Assembly (NCBI GenBank): GCA_018820395.1
Contig: JAHJOG010000089.1
Span: 1 to 46,146 of the forward strand
From: Gammaproteobacteria bacterium
GTDB taxonomy: Bacteria > Pseudomonadota > Gammaproteobacteria > Burkholderiales > Burkholderiaceae_C
Direction: 5' to 3'
DNA length: 46,146 nucleotides
Within the stretch, counting starts at the first letter, position 1; every line of letters starts with the position of its first letter. Of this stretch, positions 25,648 to 34,144 are shown in pieces. Made by a program: the position numbers and the translations under genes. A model generated the notes under the pieces. That model ran no database searches. It was not told the DNA's origin and saw only the letters and a list, made by a program, of their open reading frames with translations.

Positions 25648-25687
25648 TTTCGATTGCTTTCGATTGCTTTCGATTGCTTTCGAGTGC
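25648..25687. repeat. Tandem 10-bp repeat (TTTCGATTGC, four units)
   Basis: Three perfect copies of TTTCGATTGC (25648-25677) and a fourth with one change (TTTCGAGTGC, 25678-25687) lie 80 nt after the HTH gene. Spacing of one helical turn would place identical sites on one DNA face, as in iterated protein-binding sites. The array could equally be slippage-generated. No gene is needed to explain it. The rest of 25569-25785 shows nothing else I can name. Confidence 0.85.
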
Positions 25688-25785
25688 GCGTTGTAAGCAC
25701 ACAGGCAACACATCTTGACGACCGCGATCTTGAGGTTCGCCCGGTTGGCCTCGACGTGGTCATCAGCTTGTAGCAACATCTGCCA

Positions 25786-26043
25786 ATGCCGAAGTACCGA
25801 TGGTCATGTCGCGCTTGCGGAGAGACAAATTTGAGTGAGGTGGAGTCTTGCACTACGTGCCAGTGCCCGGCCCACGCAACGTCGGCGCAGATCACCGCGA
25901 ACCGAACGAGGCATGTCGAGGGGGGTGGGCGACTTCTGGGAGAGGCTGCGATCAGCGCTTCTCAAGATCTCTCGGCTTTCGAGGTTCTCTGCAAGCCGGT
26001 GTTCTTGTTCCTCTTTGGGTGTTGGTCAGGCAGGCGGCCTTAG
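25786..26043 (+). CDS. Small zinc-ribbon protein, possibly 3'-truncated
   Basis: This 85-aa protein starts with KYRWSCRACGETNLSEVESC and TTCQCPAHAT, a CxxC...CxxC zinc ribbon reminiscent of RanBP2-type or rubredoxin-like knuckles. A hydrophobic C-terminal stretch (FEVLCKPVFLFLFGCW) could be a membrane anchor. Its last codons abut the decayed IS66 sequence at 26048, so the natural C-terminus may have been replaced. No good ribosome-binding site is visible. Function unknown. Confidence 0.55.
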   Translation: MPKYRWSCRACGETNLSEVESCTTCQCPAHATSAQITANRTRHVEGGGRLLGEAAISASQDLSAFEVLCKPVFLFLFGCWSGRRP

Positions 26044-26047
26044 GCCG

Positions 26048-26515
26048 TCAACTTGGCTTCCAGAGATGCGGCAACAGTTCGTCGATGCGGCTGTGCGGTT
26101 ATGCGGCTGCGTCGGCAGGCGCAAGAACACATCCTTCAGATAGGCATACGGATCGTGCCCGTTGAGCCTCGCCGACCGGATCAAGCTCATGACGGCTGCG
26201 GCGCGTTGACCGGCACGCAAGCTTCCAGCGAACAGTCAATTGCCTTTGCCGACGGCAATAGGCCGGATCTGGTTGTCCGCCCAATTGTTGTCTGCGGGCA
26301 GATTCCCGTCGTCCAGGTAGCGCGTCAGGGCGGGCCAGCTTCAGGCTGTAGTTCAACGCCTTCGCCGTCGCTGAATCGTCCGGAACCTTCAGCCGCCGGG
26401 CGATCATCCAGGCATGCAGGGCCTCTTCGATCGGCCGACCCCGAGCTTGGCGGATGCGCTCATCGGTGTCCAGGTCCTTCACCTCGCGCTGGATCTCGCG
26501 TGTCGATCGGCCCTG
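26048..26515 (-). pseudogene. IS66 family transposase (TnpC) remnant, C-terminal part
   Basis: Read on the minus strand in shifting frames, the region gives DERIRQARGRPIEEALHAWM, then KVPDDSATAKALNYSLK, then TRYLDDGNLPADNNWADNQ and IRPIAVGKGN. A TGA stands where Trp is expected, and FAGSLRAGQRAAAVMSLI, NGHDPYAYLKDV and finally SRIDELLPHLWKPS with its stop at 26048 follow. At least two frameshifts and one nonsense codon are present. The usual glutamate of NNWxEN is Asp. Only about 155 C-terminal codons remain, and no inverted repeats or tnpA/tnpB are visible. It is a dead relic marking the island as a recombination-prone site. Confidence 0.85.
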
Positions 26516-26713
26516 TTAGCTAGCCACACAGCGTCAACGCGGATCAACGAAGCCACTCGCGCAGCCAAGCTGCGCACGACGATGCCGACTCTACATGCGC
26601 GTTCCCCACGAGATGGGGATCAACGACTTCCAAACACGCGACAGTTCACCGCCGCGTGCGGCTGCGAAGCGCGGATGGAGCTCCGACGAGTTCCGGTGGA
26701 AACATGCGGCGCT
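26516..26713. other. Gene-free stretch with a CRISPR-repeat-like hairpin
   Basis: No credible gene is present. At 26601-26625 the sequence GTTCCCCACGAGATGGGGAT followed by CAACG has a five-base stem (CCCCA/TGGGG) and looks like a type I-E CRISPR repeat, but there is only one copy and the loop is one base short. It could also act as a weak terminator for the minus-strand regulator gene ending at 26714. Confidence 0.4.
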
Positions 26714-29113
26714 TTAAAAGTAAAGGCCGACAAAGTGCGGTAGCCGGGGTATTGCCGTGACCACACCTGATTCTGCAGCCTCGCGGTACGCGCTAAGCAA
26801 GCCTTTTTGGAAAGCGGATATCTCGTCGGCTGGGCAGTGTGCCAAATGCTGTTCTTGGATGGAAGTGGCAGAGGCCGCGTCGCCCAACTCAAAACGATAA
26901 CGCGCGAGCAACATCAACCCCGCCGGATGCCCACGGGTCCATTCCGGAACATGCTCGAGCCAAAGTTGAACATCATGTAGCGAGCGTTCTTCGCAAGCCA
27001 ACCAGGCTGCGGAAAGCGAGGCGTTTGATTTCACGATGCCACAGCAGGAATTGCTTATGACACTTCGAAGCATGCCCCACGCCAAAGCTCTTTCTCCCTG
27101 GCGGTGCGCAAGGGCGGCTCGGAAGTACTGCGCGAGGTTCTGCAGGTGTGTGCCGCGATAGAACGCCTGGTTGAGCTCCATTTCGTTGATCAACTCGGTT
27201 GCGAGCCCAGTCCTTCCTGCTGCAATAGCCAGGCCCGTATGCGTGCCGATGACAAAGCTCAGCCAGAAATTCCGAAGCTCCCGCGCATGTGGACGCAGGC
27301 AGTCCATCCGGGACAATGCCTCATCCGTGCAACCGGCTCTCCAGTGCAACCATGCAGCAGTGAAATCGTTAAGAAATTTGCCGATTCTGCTTTGCAGTAT
27401 GTTTGGGGATGCGAGCTTTGCTCGCGCTGCATTCGCAGCCACCTGATCCCCTGCGAGATTGTTCAGAGTCAACTGGAATGACAAGCTCAATGCGTGTCTT
27501 GCAGGGATTCCGGCGATGCGGGCGCATTCGACGGCTTCGTTGACGGCGAGTAACGCTTCACTAAGACGGCCTTCGTCGCGATGAACGATTGCAACGCGAT
27601 GCATTACTCTGGCAAGGTCCGAGCATTGTGGATGAGGCTGCCGGATGAGCTGAGCCGACCGACCAAGGAGTTCCAGAGCACGCGCACAGTCGCCGTGAAG
27701 ATGTGCAATCACGCCTTCCTGGTACAGCGATCGCGATAGAACGCGCTGGTCGTTCCGCGAATCAGAAAGGGCGACTGCGCGCTCTTTCAAGTGAATCGCG
27801 AGGTCAAACTCTCTGTCGACGATGGCCATTTCACCGAGGTGCAAGAGCACATCTGGAGCGAAGTCGTAGCCGCCATTCTGCGCGCCTTCAACGAGACTCA
27901 GCGCATTCTCTATCAGGGCTCTCGCTGTCGCGTGATTGCCGCGAGCGTTGTGGTAACTCGAAAGCGCGTGCAGAACGCGAGCCTGTTCGAGTACGTCCCC
28001 GCGGCCTTCAGCCTCTGCCAACAGTCTCGCGCCTCTCGCTAGCGTATCTGGATGTTCCACCGCAGCCAGGTTGCTCAAATACTCGAGCTCCACGTGGGCG
28101 GGATGGATGTCGGGGATCATGCATACCTCAAGGTAGTGCAGGGCCAACTGATGTCTTTGTTCTCTGACGGCCTTCATCGCGCGGACGAATGCTTCGCTGG
28201 CGAAAGTGTCTTCGACCTGAAATTGAGCGGATCGAAGTTCTGGCCGCGGCGCCAATGTGCGACGAACGTCGTTGCCGAGTTCGAGCGTCATCTTCGCAAG
28301 ATCTGTCCCGTGTATGAAGATGTCGGCGATCTTGCGATCGGCTTGCCGAACTTTGCATTGCAGCTCGAAGCGATCCTCGATGCGGTGCACTTCGACGGCG
28401 ACAACGGCTTGCGCATTGAGCGTTATTGCGCACCGCTCGAGCGCCGACGACTGCTTGTCCGGAACGCCATGGACAACAGCCACGACGTCGAGGAGCGGCG
28501 TAACGGCGAATACGCTGTCTTCTTTGAGTACGCCATTCAGGAGCGATGCAAGTCCGAACTCCACCCAATTCAGCTCAGTCTGCCCGGTCAGGTTGATGAA
28601 AGGCAGCGTGGCGAGAACGGCTGGCGTCCGAACATTCTGGCAAAACGATCCTGAAGCTTGATCTGTGCCTGCGGTCGAGTTGGGTTGGCGGACCGTTCCT
28701 ACGAAGCGGTAGCCGGTGCGCGGGAGGGTCTTGATGATCGGTGAATTCGGATCGTTGTCTTGGATGACACGGCGCGCTTTCATGATGCACCTTCCGATCA
28801 CCGAGTCAGACACGTAGGAGGTCTTCCAAATATGCTGGAGAAGCTCGCTTCGAGTAACGACTCGATCCCGATGCTCGACAAGGTGGAGCAGCAATGCAAA
28901 GACACGCGGCTGGACGTGTTGGACCACGCCGTCCACTACGAGCTCTCGCTTACTGGCTCTAAGTTCGCAGCTTCCGAAGTACAGACACTGGGAAGTATTA
29001 AAGGGATGTGTACCGCGCCAAGTGTCTGTAGCGGCCGAGTCCTGTGCACTCCGACGAGTAGGAAGAGGATGCACCACGGAAAGTGATGGCGAATGCAAAG
29101 TCGCGAGCCTCAT
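26714..29113 (-). CDS. CadC-like winged-helix regulator with a large TPR-type C-terminal region
   Basis: This 799-aa protein has an OmpR/CadC-type winged helix at about residues 44-140: LYFGSCELRASKRELVVDG, RVFALLLHLVEHRDRVVTR and IIKTLPRTGYRFVGTV. Unlike CadC, no transmembrane segment follows. Residues 160-290 resemble the alpha/beta domain between HTH and TPR in related regulators (AVLATLPFINLTGQTELNWV). The remaining 500 residues are repeated helical pairs of TPR type (LARGARLLAEAEGRGDVLEQ, LALHYLEVC, ARALELLGRSAQLI). It is a soluble DNA-binding protein probably controlled by a protein or peptide bound to the TPR part. It stands alone at the island edge; targets are unknown. Confidence 0.85.
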   Translation of the reverse strand: MRLATLHSPSLSVVHPLPTRRSAQDSAATDTWRGTHPFNTSQCLYFGSCELRASKRELVVDGVVQHVQPRVFALLLHLVEHRDRVVTRSELLQHIWKTSYVSDSVIGRCIMKARRVIQDNDPNSPIIKTLPRTGYRFVGTVRQPNSTAGTDQASGSFCQNVRTPAVLATLPFINLTGQTELNWVEFGLASLLNGVLKEDSVFAVTPLLDVVAVVHGVPDKQSSALERCAITLNAQAVVAVEVHRIEDRFELQCKVRQADRKIADIFIHGTDLAKMTLELGNDVRRTLAPRPELRSAQFQVEDTFASEAFVRAMKAVREQRHQLALHYLEVCMIPDIHPAHVELEYLSNLAAVEHPDTLARGARLLAEAEGRGDVLEQARVLHALSSYHNARGNHATARALIENALSLVEGAQNGGYDFAPDVLLHLGEMAIVDREFDLAIHLKERAVALSDSRNDQRVLSRSLYQEGVIAHLHGDCARALELLGRSAQLIRQPHPQCSDLARVMHRVAIVHRDEGRLSEALLAVNEAVECARIAGIPARHALSLSFQLTLNNLAGDQVAANAARAKLASPNILQSRIGKFLNDFTAAWLHWRAGCTDEALSRMDCLRPHARELRNFWLSFVIGTHTGLAIAAGRTGLATELINEMELNQAFYRGTHLQNLAQYFRAALAHRQGERALAWGMLRSVISNSCCGIVKSNASLSAAWLACEERSLHDVQLWLEHVPEWTRGHPAGLMLLARYRFELGDAASATSIQEQHLAHCPADEISAFQKGLLSAYREAAESGVVTAIPRLPHFVGLYF

Positions 29114-29212
29114 TTTGATTTTCCAGCGGAGGTGGCCCGAGGGAATACGAGCCGCTTTTCGCCGTATGTTAGACCTGCACTTTTCCTATGAAGTGCGCTG
29201 CGCGACAATTCG

Positions 29213-31630
29213 TCAGGATGGCGATTCAGCTATCAAAGGCTCTTCCGTAGAGAGTGGCAAACCAATGAAAAACGTGGTGCCCGCCCCAGGTGCGCTGATG
29301 ACGTCGACCCAGCCCCCATGACGTTCGACTACAGCATGAACGATCGACAATCCAACGCCCCACCCCTGGGCAGCGAGAGGCTTGGCTGGGTCGCTCGGCT
29401 GTCTCCGTCGACTTTGCGAGAGCATTACTTTCGCCAGTTGCTCGGCAGTCATTCCAGCGCCCTCGTCCTGTACCGAAATCACGACCTGAGGTTGGCTTGC
29501 GTCCTGATCAACGTTGGCTTCGAGACAGACGTGAATCGTGGTTCCGCTTGCACTTGAGCGAATTGCGTTGTTTAGCAGGTTGACTAGCGCGCGGGTCAGC
29601 AACGAAGAATCGGCCACGACACTGCAGTCCGAACTCCCAAGTCGTGCCTTGACGGTCAAGTTGCGGGCTTGGGCCGCAGCCCAAGTGGCGTCGATGGCAT
29701 CCAATACGATCGAGCCGGCAAAGGTCAGTGCAAAGCGATAGACGCCCGACTCTGCTTCGACCATGTCCATGAAGCTCTCGGTCAGGTGAATCGTCCTTCG
29801 CGCTTCACTTTCGACGCCCTCGAGCAAGCCTCGCAAGTTGACATTCGGCGCCCCTTCGGAGAACAACGTAAGAAGATTCAGGATCGTGACTTGGGGACTT
29901 CTCAGGTCATGGGAGAGAAAGCCGAACCACTGCTCTCGTTCCTTTTGAGCTTTCCGCTCTGCGGTCACGTCCGGAAGCACCACTACCCACCCTCGCGTGC
30001 CGGAATCAGCTCTGTTTCCGAGTGATGCTGCCCTCAGTCTGAAGATGTTTCCCTGCTTCGTTGTGAATTCCGACGCGGTTGCCTTGACCCAAGGGGATGG
30101 CCGATCCCTCACTTCCGCGTCCGGCAGGTCAGTTCGTTGAAGTCCCTCCAAATAGCGTGGGAGGTCCAGGCCTTGCAGATGATCTCGACTACCCTCAGGA
30201 TTCGACTCTAGCGTCATGCGGCTCCCGGCAAGCAAAGCCTGTGCGGCTGCATTGCTCTGGCTTACGATTCCGTCCGCGCGACAGATCAGTACGGGAATCG
30301 GTAGCTCCCATACCCCCTCGGTCAACAAGGATTGGAGATGGGTCAGCCGGTCGATTGCACGGTCGAGGGCGTGCGTTCGGCGTTCGACTGAATCCAATGC
30401 CGGAAGTTCGGGTTGTTCAAGCGGTTCGAAAGCGCCGGCAGGTACAGCGTTAAGGGCTGCTGCACGTCGCCGAAAGAACACCAGCAAAGCATGCAAACGC
30501 CGCCAACTCCACAGCAAGTAGGCAAGCACGACTCCACAAACGGGAGAAACCATCGGGAAATTGATTCGGCCGTAGATAAGTCCGGCAACACTGGCGGCGA
30601 TCGAGATGCCGCAAGCTGCCAGGGTGATCGCCACCGCATCCGTGGAGCTTCGCAAAAACAGGATCAGTACCACCCATATCGGCAGCGAGATCCACAACAC
30701 GCGTTCGACGTTGGAAGGCTTTCCGATGTCGAAGTTGCGAATCAGGGCATCGAGTGCGTTAGCGTGAATTTCGACGCCAGCCAATCCGGTCAGCGCCCCG
30801 ATTCCGGCCACTGGGAGCGTGTCCCCGAGCCCTGCGTCACTCAGCGCTCCGACCAGCACCAGTTTGTCGCGGAGCAACTCATTCGGCAAATCGCCACGCA
30901 ATGCATCCACATACGAAATGGTCGGATAAGTGCCCGCGGGGCCCGCGAAAGGAATGCCGAAAGGACCTTGCCTGGTCCAATCTTGCGCAGCCTTGGGGTC
31001 CACTCTGGGCGGGGCCGCAGGAGCCAGCCCCGCCATTAGCAGACCGACATAGGGCCACAGTCGCGTCGAGGTGCCTTCGTATCTCCACAGGCCGCGCACC
31101 AAGCCGTCGGCATCGGGCGTTGCGTTTGCGTGGCCGACTCCGCGAGCAGCCGCGGCGAGGGGGGGTGAAATAGGCAGAAATTCGGGCGATTTTCCTGAAT
31201 GCGCCGCAAGCGCTGCGGGAAAGTTCAGCGGCAAATAGACGGGAATCTTGGCCATGGATTCAGCCAGCCTCTGATCTTCCGCGGGATCAAAAGAGCGTTC
31301 GTCGAAGAAAATGTCGAGGAGGACGGCCCGCGGGCCTTGGGGGGCAACTCGATCCAGGAGCGCCGCGTGGACCGATCGCGCAAAGGGCCATGGGCCCAGT
31401 TCGGCCATCGAACGCTTGTCGATGCCGATGATAAGAATGTTGCCGGATGGAGTGGGTTGATGCCGGCTGAGGATTCGGTCATAGAGGACCGCACTGGCAT
31501 CAGCCAGCCCAGGCTTGCTGTCGAGCCAAACCATTGTCGGCGGTAGCAAAAGGAACATCAGCATCCATTCGAACAGGAACCGATGGCGAAACTGACGCAT
31601 CAGTCTCCCGGCAGCCGCCAGTCGAATCAA
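29213..31630 (-). CDS. CHASE2-domain sensor histidine kinase
   Basis: This 805-aa protein has an N-terminal transmembrane helix (FEWMLMFLLLPPTMVWLDS) and an extracytoplasmic CHASE2 domain at about 40-300: ILIIGIDKRSMAELGPWPFA, AVLLDIFFDERS and LVGALSDAGLGDTLPVAG. Three transmembrane helices follow (LWISLPIWVVLILFLRS onward). A PAS-like domain comes next, then HisKA with WFGFLSHDLRSPQVTIL, and HATPase with LTRALVNLLNNAIRSS, DEGAGMTAEQ and GWGVGLSIVHAVVE. Its ATG overlaps the LysM/FecR stop by four bases, and the response regulator is two genes upstream, so the three form one signalling operon. The CHASE2 ligand is unknown; the LysM partner suggests envelope or peptidoglycan state. Confidence 0.93.
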   Translation of the reverse strand: MIRLAAAGRLMRQFRHRFLFEWMLMFLLLPPTMVWLDSKPGLADASAVLYDRILSRHQPTPSGNILIIGIDKRSMAELGPWPFARSVHAALLDRVAPQGPRAVLLDIFFDERSFDPAEDQRLAESMAKIPVYLPLNFPAALAAHSGKSPEFLPISPPLAAAARGVGHANATPDADGLVRGLWRYEGTSTRLWPYVGLLMAGLAPAAPPRVDPKAAQDWTRQGPFGIPFAGPAGTYPTISYVDALRGDLPNELLRDKLVLVGALSDAGLGDTLPVAGIGALTGLAGVEIHANALDALIRNFDIGKPSNVERVLWISLPIWVVLILFLRSSTDAVAITLAACGISIAASVAGLIYGRINFPMVSPVCGVVLAYLLWSWRRLHALLVFFRRRAAALNAVPAGAFEPLEQPELPALDSVERRTHALDRAIDRLTHLQSLLTEGVWELPIPVLICRADGIVSQSNAAAQALLAGSRMTLESNPEGSRDHLQGLDLPRYLEGLQRTDLPDAEVRDRPSPWVKATASEFTTKQGNIFRLRAASLGNRADSGTRGWVVVLPDVTAERKAQKEREQWFGFLSHDLRSPQVTILNLLTLFSEGAPNVNLRGLLEGVESEARRTIHLTESFMDMVEAESGVYRFALTFAGSIVLDAIDATWAAAQARNLTVKARLGSSDCSVVADSSLLTRALVNLLNNAIRSSASGTTIHVCLEANVDQDASQPQVVISVQDEGAGMTAEQLAKVMLSQSRRRQPSDPAKPLAAQGWGVGLSIVHAVVERHGGWVDVISAPGAGTTFFIGLPLSTEEPLIAESPS

Positions 31631-32904
31631 TTGGTAGACACTTCGAAATTGCCTTTCAATACGTGCTGCGGATTGGACTCTCCCTCAACCTCGTCGCGAC
31701 TTCGCCAGTAGTAACGGCCCGGGACATTCAAAGGTCCAACCGTCACTCCGCTTGGGAAACTGCCTGATTCGATCGCAACGACGCTTGAAAAGTCCTCGCT
31801 GCGCGATAGTTCGAAAGTATGGCGCCGAGACGGATCGAGTGTCCAGCGGATTTCGTATTGGCCCGCTTCCCGCCGTGTGGCATCGCGCTCGGCTGTGCGG
31901 GCCTCTCCCTGATATATCACGCCCATGTCGACCTGCCCTTCGACGTGCTGGCGATCGAAGGCAGAGATCCGCGTGTGATAGAAGCCGGTGGTCAGACCGG
32001 CAAGTCTGAATTCCGGGCGTTCGGTCTGGCTTTCGGATGCCAAGCTGATGAATGCCGGGTCGCGCGCCAACTGGAGCTGGTAGGCGGCAGCCCCTTCGAC
32101 GGCATTGGCGGTGACCCAGCCTGGCAAGCTCGATATCTGTTGCGCAGGCGCTGGCAAGAGTTTCCGTGTCCGAGGGGATTCGCCGTCTTCCAAGCGGGCG
32201 CCTTGACCCGCGAGCACAGGAACGCCGGGCCCTTCTGCCTCCAAGGGTTTCGCGACTACAGAGCCTTCAAGGACTTCGACGGTTTGCGCGTCGGAATCGG
32301 ATCGCGCCCGAAAATGAGTGCCTTTGACGCCCAGAGAAAACGTTCGCGTTCGAATCTCGAAATCACGCTTCCTTCGCTTTTCGACGTAGGATTCGATGCG
32401 GCCATCGAGAAGCTCGATACGAATCGATTGGCCGCGAAGCTTCACCAGCTTGGCGGCGCTACTTGAGGGTATGACAACCCTGCTTCCATCCGCAAGCCCC
32501 AGTGCCAAAAAGCCCTCGCGACCAGTCATCAGGACGTCTCCGGGCTGAACAACAGCGTCGCGTAGCAGCGGCACCTGCGTGGCACCGTCGCGGCTGATGA
32601 GGACTTGCCCAGAGACGTCGATGACTCGAGCGCCCTCGCCAAGCCTCAAGATCTGACCCGGCTGGAGCAGCTCCGGAAGCGGGACATCGTTGTCGCGCTG
32701 GATCTCGGGCCAGCGGCTTGGGGTGGCCAAGTACTTGTTGGAAAGGTCCCAAAGCGTGTCGCCTGGTTGAACCACATACGTGCCGGGCGGTGTTTGCGGC
32801 ACGGTCTCGCGAGAAGCTACTGGTGCACAGGCAAGGGCAAACAAGCCCCCCACCAGTACGAAGGCGCCGTGCTTGGCGAGTGAATCAAGACGAATTGCGA
32901 ACAT
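31627..32904 (-). CDS. LysM and FecR domain envelope protein of a signalling operon
   Basis: This 425-aa protein has an N-terminal hydrophobic segment (AFVLVGGLFALACAPVAS). Cys26 is preceded by ALA, an imperfect lipobox, so lipidation is possible but unsure. A LysM domain (TYVVQPGDTLWDLSNKYLAT, then IQRDN and LLQPGQILRL) should bind peptidoglycan. A FecR-type beta domain (VLMTGREGFLALGLADGSRV, IRTRTFSLGVKGTHFRARS) follows, then two Fn3-like repeats (YQLQLARDPAF; HTFELSRSEDFSSVV). Its start lies 20 nt inside the response regulator gene and its stop overlaps the CHASE2 kinase start. A periplasmic adaptor that reports wall or surface state to the CHASE2 domain is a reasonable inference. Confidence 0.9.
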   Translation of the reverse strand: MFAIRLDSLAKHGAFVLVGGLFALACAPVASRETVPQTPPGTYVVQPGDTLWDLSNKYLATPSRWPEIQRDNDVPLPELLQPGQILRLGEGARVIDVSGQVLISRDGATQVPLLRDAVVQPGDVLMTGREGFLALGLADGSRVVIPSSSAAKLVKLRGQSIRIELLDGRIESYVEKRRKRDFEIRTRTFSLGVKGTHFRARSDSDAQTVEVLEGSVVAKPLEAEGPGVPVLAGQGARLEDGESPRTRKLLPAPAQQISSLPGWVTANAVEGAAAYQLQLARDPAFISLASESQTERPEFRLAGLTTGFYHTRISAFDRQHVEGQVDMGVIYQGEARTAERDATRREAGQYEIRWTLDPSRRHTFELSRSEDFSSVVAIESGSFPSGVTVGPLNVPGRYYWRSRDEVEGESNPQHVLKGNFEVSTN

Positions 32905-33700
32905 TCACACCTCCATCGAAATCGTCCCCGTCGCCGGAACTTTGAGCACTGGGTTCAACGCGCACGAGCCGATAGCCGCGCCCGTAAACGGTTTGCAAGC
33001 GGAGTCCACTGGCGCTGTGCAGGCCCAGCTTGTTCCTCAGTCGATAAATGTGACTGTCTAGCGCGCGTGAGGGGAGCTCTTCGCTCTGAACTCCAAGTGC
33101 TTCGAGCAAATAGGCTCGAGACACCGGTTGTCCCATGTGCCGAAACAGCGCCAACGCCAACCGAAACTCCCGGTCGGTGAGCGAAATGCTGAGCGCGGAC
33201 CCGTCGGTTTGAGTGCGGTGAACGCACAAATTCGGATGGTCGAACTTCCAGTCTCCGAAGCGGTCCGCTTTTATTGTGGTCGCGAGCGGACGTCGGATCA
33301 TGAGCCTGCGGACTCTGGCGCAGAGCTCAAGGTCTCTAAACGGCTTCACGACGTAGTCGTCGGCGCCGATCCGTAGCGCCGCCTCAACGTCGCGCTCCGA
33401 ACTTCGCGACGTCAACATGATGACCGGAACGTCGCTCTTTTGAAAATTGCGCAGCCAGTTGAGCAGTTCGACGCCGTCCAGATCTGGAACGTTCCAGTCG
33501 AGGACGAGTAGGTCGTAGGTTTCCTGCCGCAGCGAACGGCGTAACGCTTCACCTTGGCTGAAGGGGCGGCACGAAACGAATTCGTCACCCATGTCCAGAT
33601 TTCGGGCGAGCGCGTGCACGAGATAGCCCAACTGGGCGGGGTCGTCATCGAGAACTGCAATGCGCATGGCGTCACTCGTATGGATTTTCGATATGTCCAT
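32885..33700 (-). CDS. OmpR-family response regulator
   Basis: This 271-aa protein has an N-terminal receiver (MRIAVLDDDPAQLGYLVHAL) with acidic pair, phosphoacceptor Asp in DLLVLDWNVPDLDGVELL, Thr in VIMLTSRSS and Lys in DDYVVKPFRDLEL, all present. The C-terminal winged helix has LTDREFRLALALFRHMG and LGLHSASGLRLQTVYGRGYR. The start MDISKIHTSD at 33700 has an AGGAAG site at good spacing; an ATG at 33667 is the alternative. It overlaps the LysM/FecR gene and is the evident partner of the CHASE2 kinase. It may also control the divergent lipoprotein operon. Confidence 0.92.
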   Translation of the reverse strand: MDISKIHTSDAMRIAVLDDDPAQLGYLVHALARNLDMGDEFVSCRPFSQGEALRRSLRQETYDLLVLDWNVPDLDGVELLNWLRNFQKSDVPVIMLTSRSSERDVEAALRIGADDYVVKPFRDLELCARVRRLMIRRPLATTIKADRFGDWKFDHPNLCVHRTQTDGSALSISLTDREFRLALALFRHMGQPVSRAYLLEALGVQSEELPSRALDSHIYRLRNKLGLHSASGLRLQTVYGRGYRLVRVEPSAQSSGDGDDFDGGVNVRNSS

Positions 33701-34144
33701 TTTTGCGCTTCCTATCACGCGTAAATCTCGCAAATTGTCGCGAAGTCGTACATCCGGGCGGGGGGGGCCGGATCCGTCAATTCGCCGGTTCCGCGGAGGA
33801 GTCGATCACAGAAAGCTAACCGCTTACTGAGCTAATCCTGATGAATTGTCACGTCTGAACCAAGCGATTTTGTTCGGTCGGCACCATTCGAGACCTTAAG
33901 TATTACGTCATAAAAGCCATGGTGTTTCGGGGACTTGCAGTTTCACCGGTTGGCAACGCCCAGTTCAATGAATAGTTCATTTTCCATCCAAGAATGGCCA
34001 CGCACCAGGCGCTCAGAAATAGTGGGCACTCGCGTCGCCAGTGCTTCATGCGATATGCGTCATCGCGATCGCTTCATTCGTCGCCACTGTCGCAATGGCG
34101 ATGCGTGCCCTCAATCGACTTCGCGTACGGAAGGGTGTTATCCA
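33701..34144. promoter_or_regulatory. 444-bp divergent control region
   Basis: It separates the response-regulator operon from the lipoprotein operon and must hold both promoters. A run of eight G (33760-33767) lies 60 nt upstream of the response-regulator start. AAGTATTACGTCATAAAA around 33898-33915 is AT-rich and could be a promoter element for the plus strand. The open frame reaching back to 33935 in front of the lipoprotein has poor coding character before the GTG at 34145. Confidence 0.45.

Noticed and set aside
25510-25779. Minus-strand frame with repeated SKAIESNRKQ-like peptide
   Set aside because: The peptide repeat comes directly from the 10-bp DNA tandem repeat; there is no start context, and no conserved features flank it.
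26599-26660. A CRISPR array
   Set aside because: Only one repeat-like element is present, with no spacer-length periodicity and no cas genes in the window.
21543-26713. A prophage
   Set aside because: Only the GH19 lysin is phage-like. No integrase, capsid, tail, terminase or tRNA attachment site is visible.
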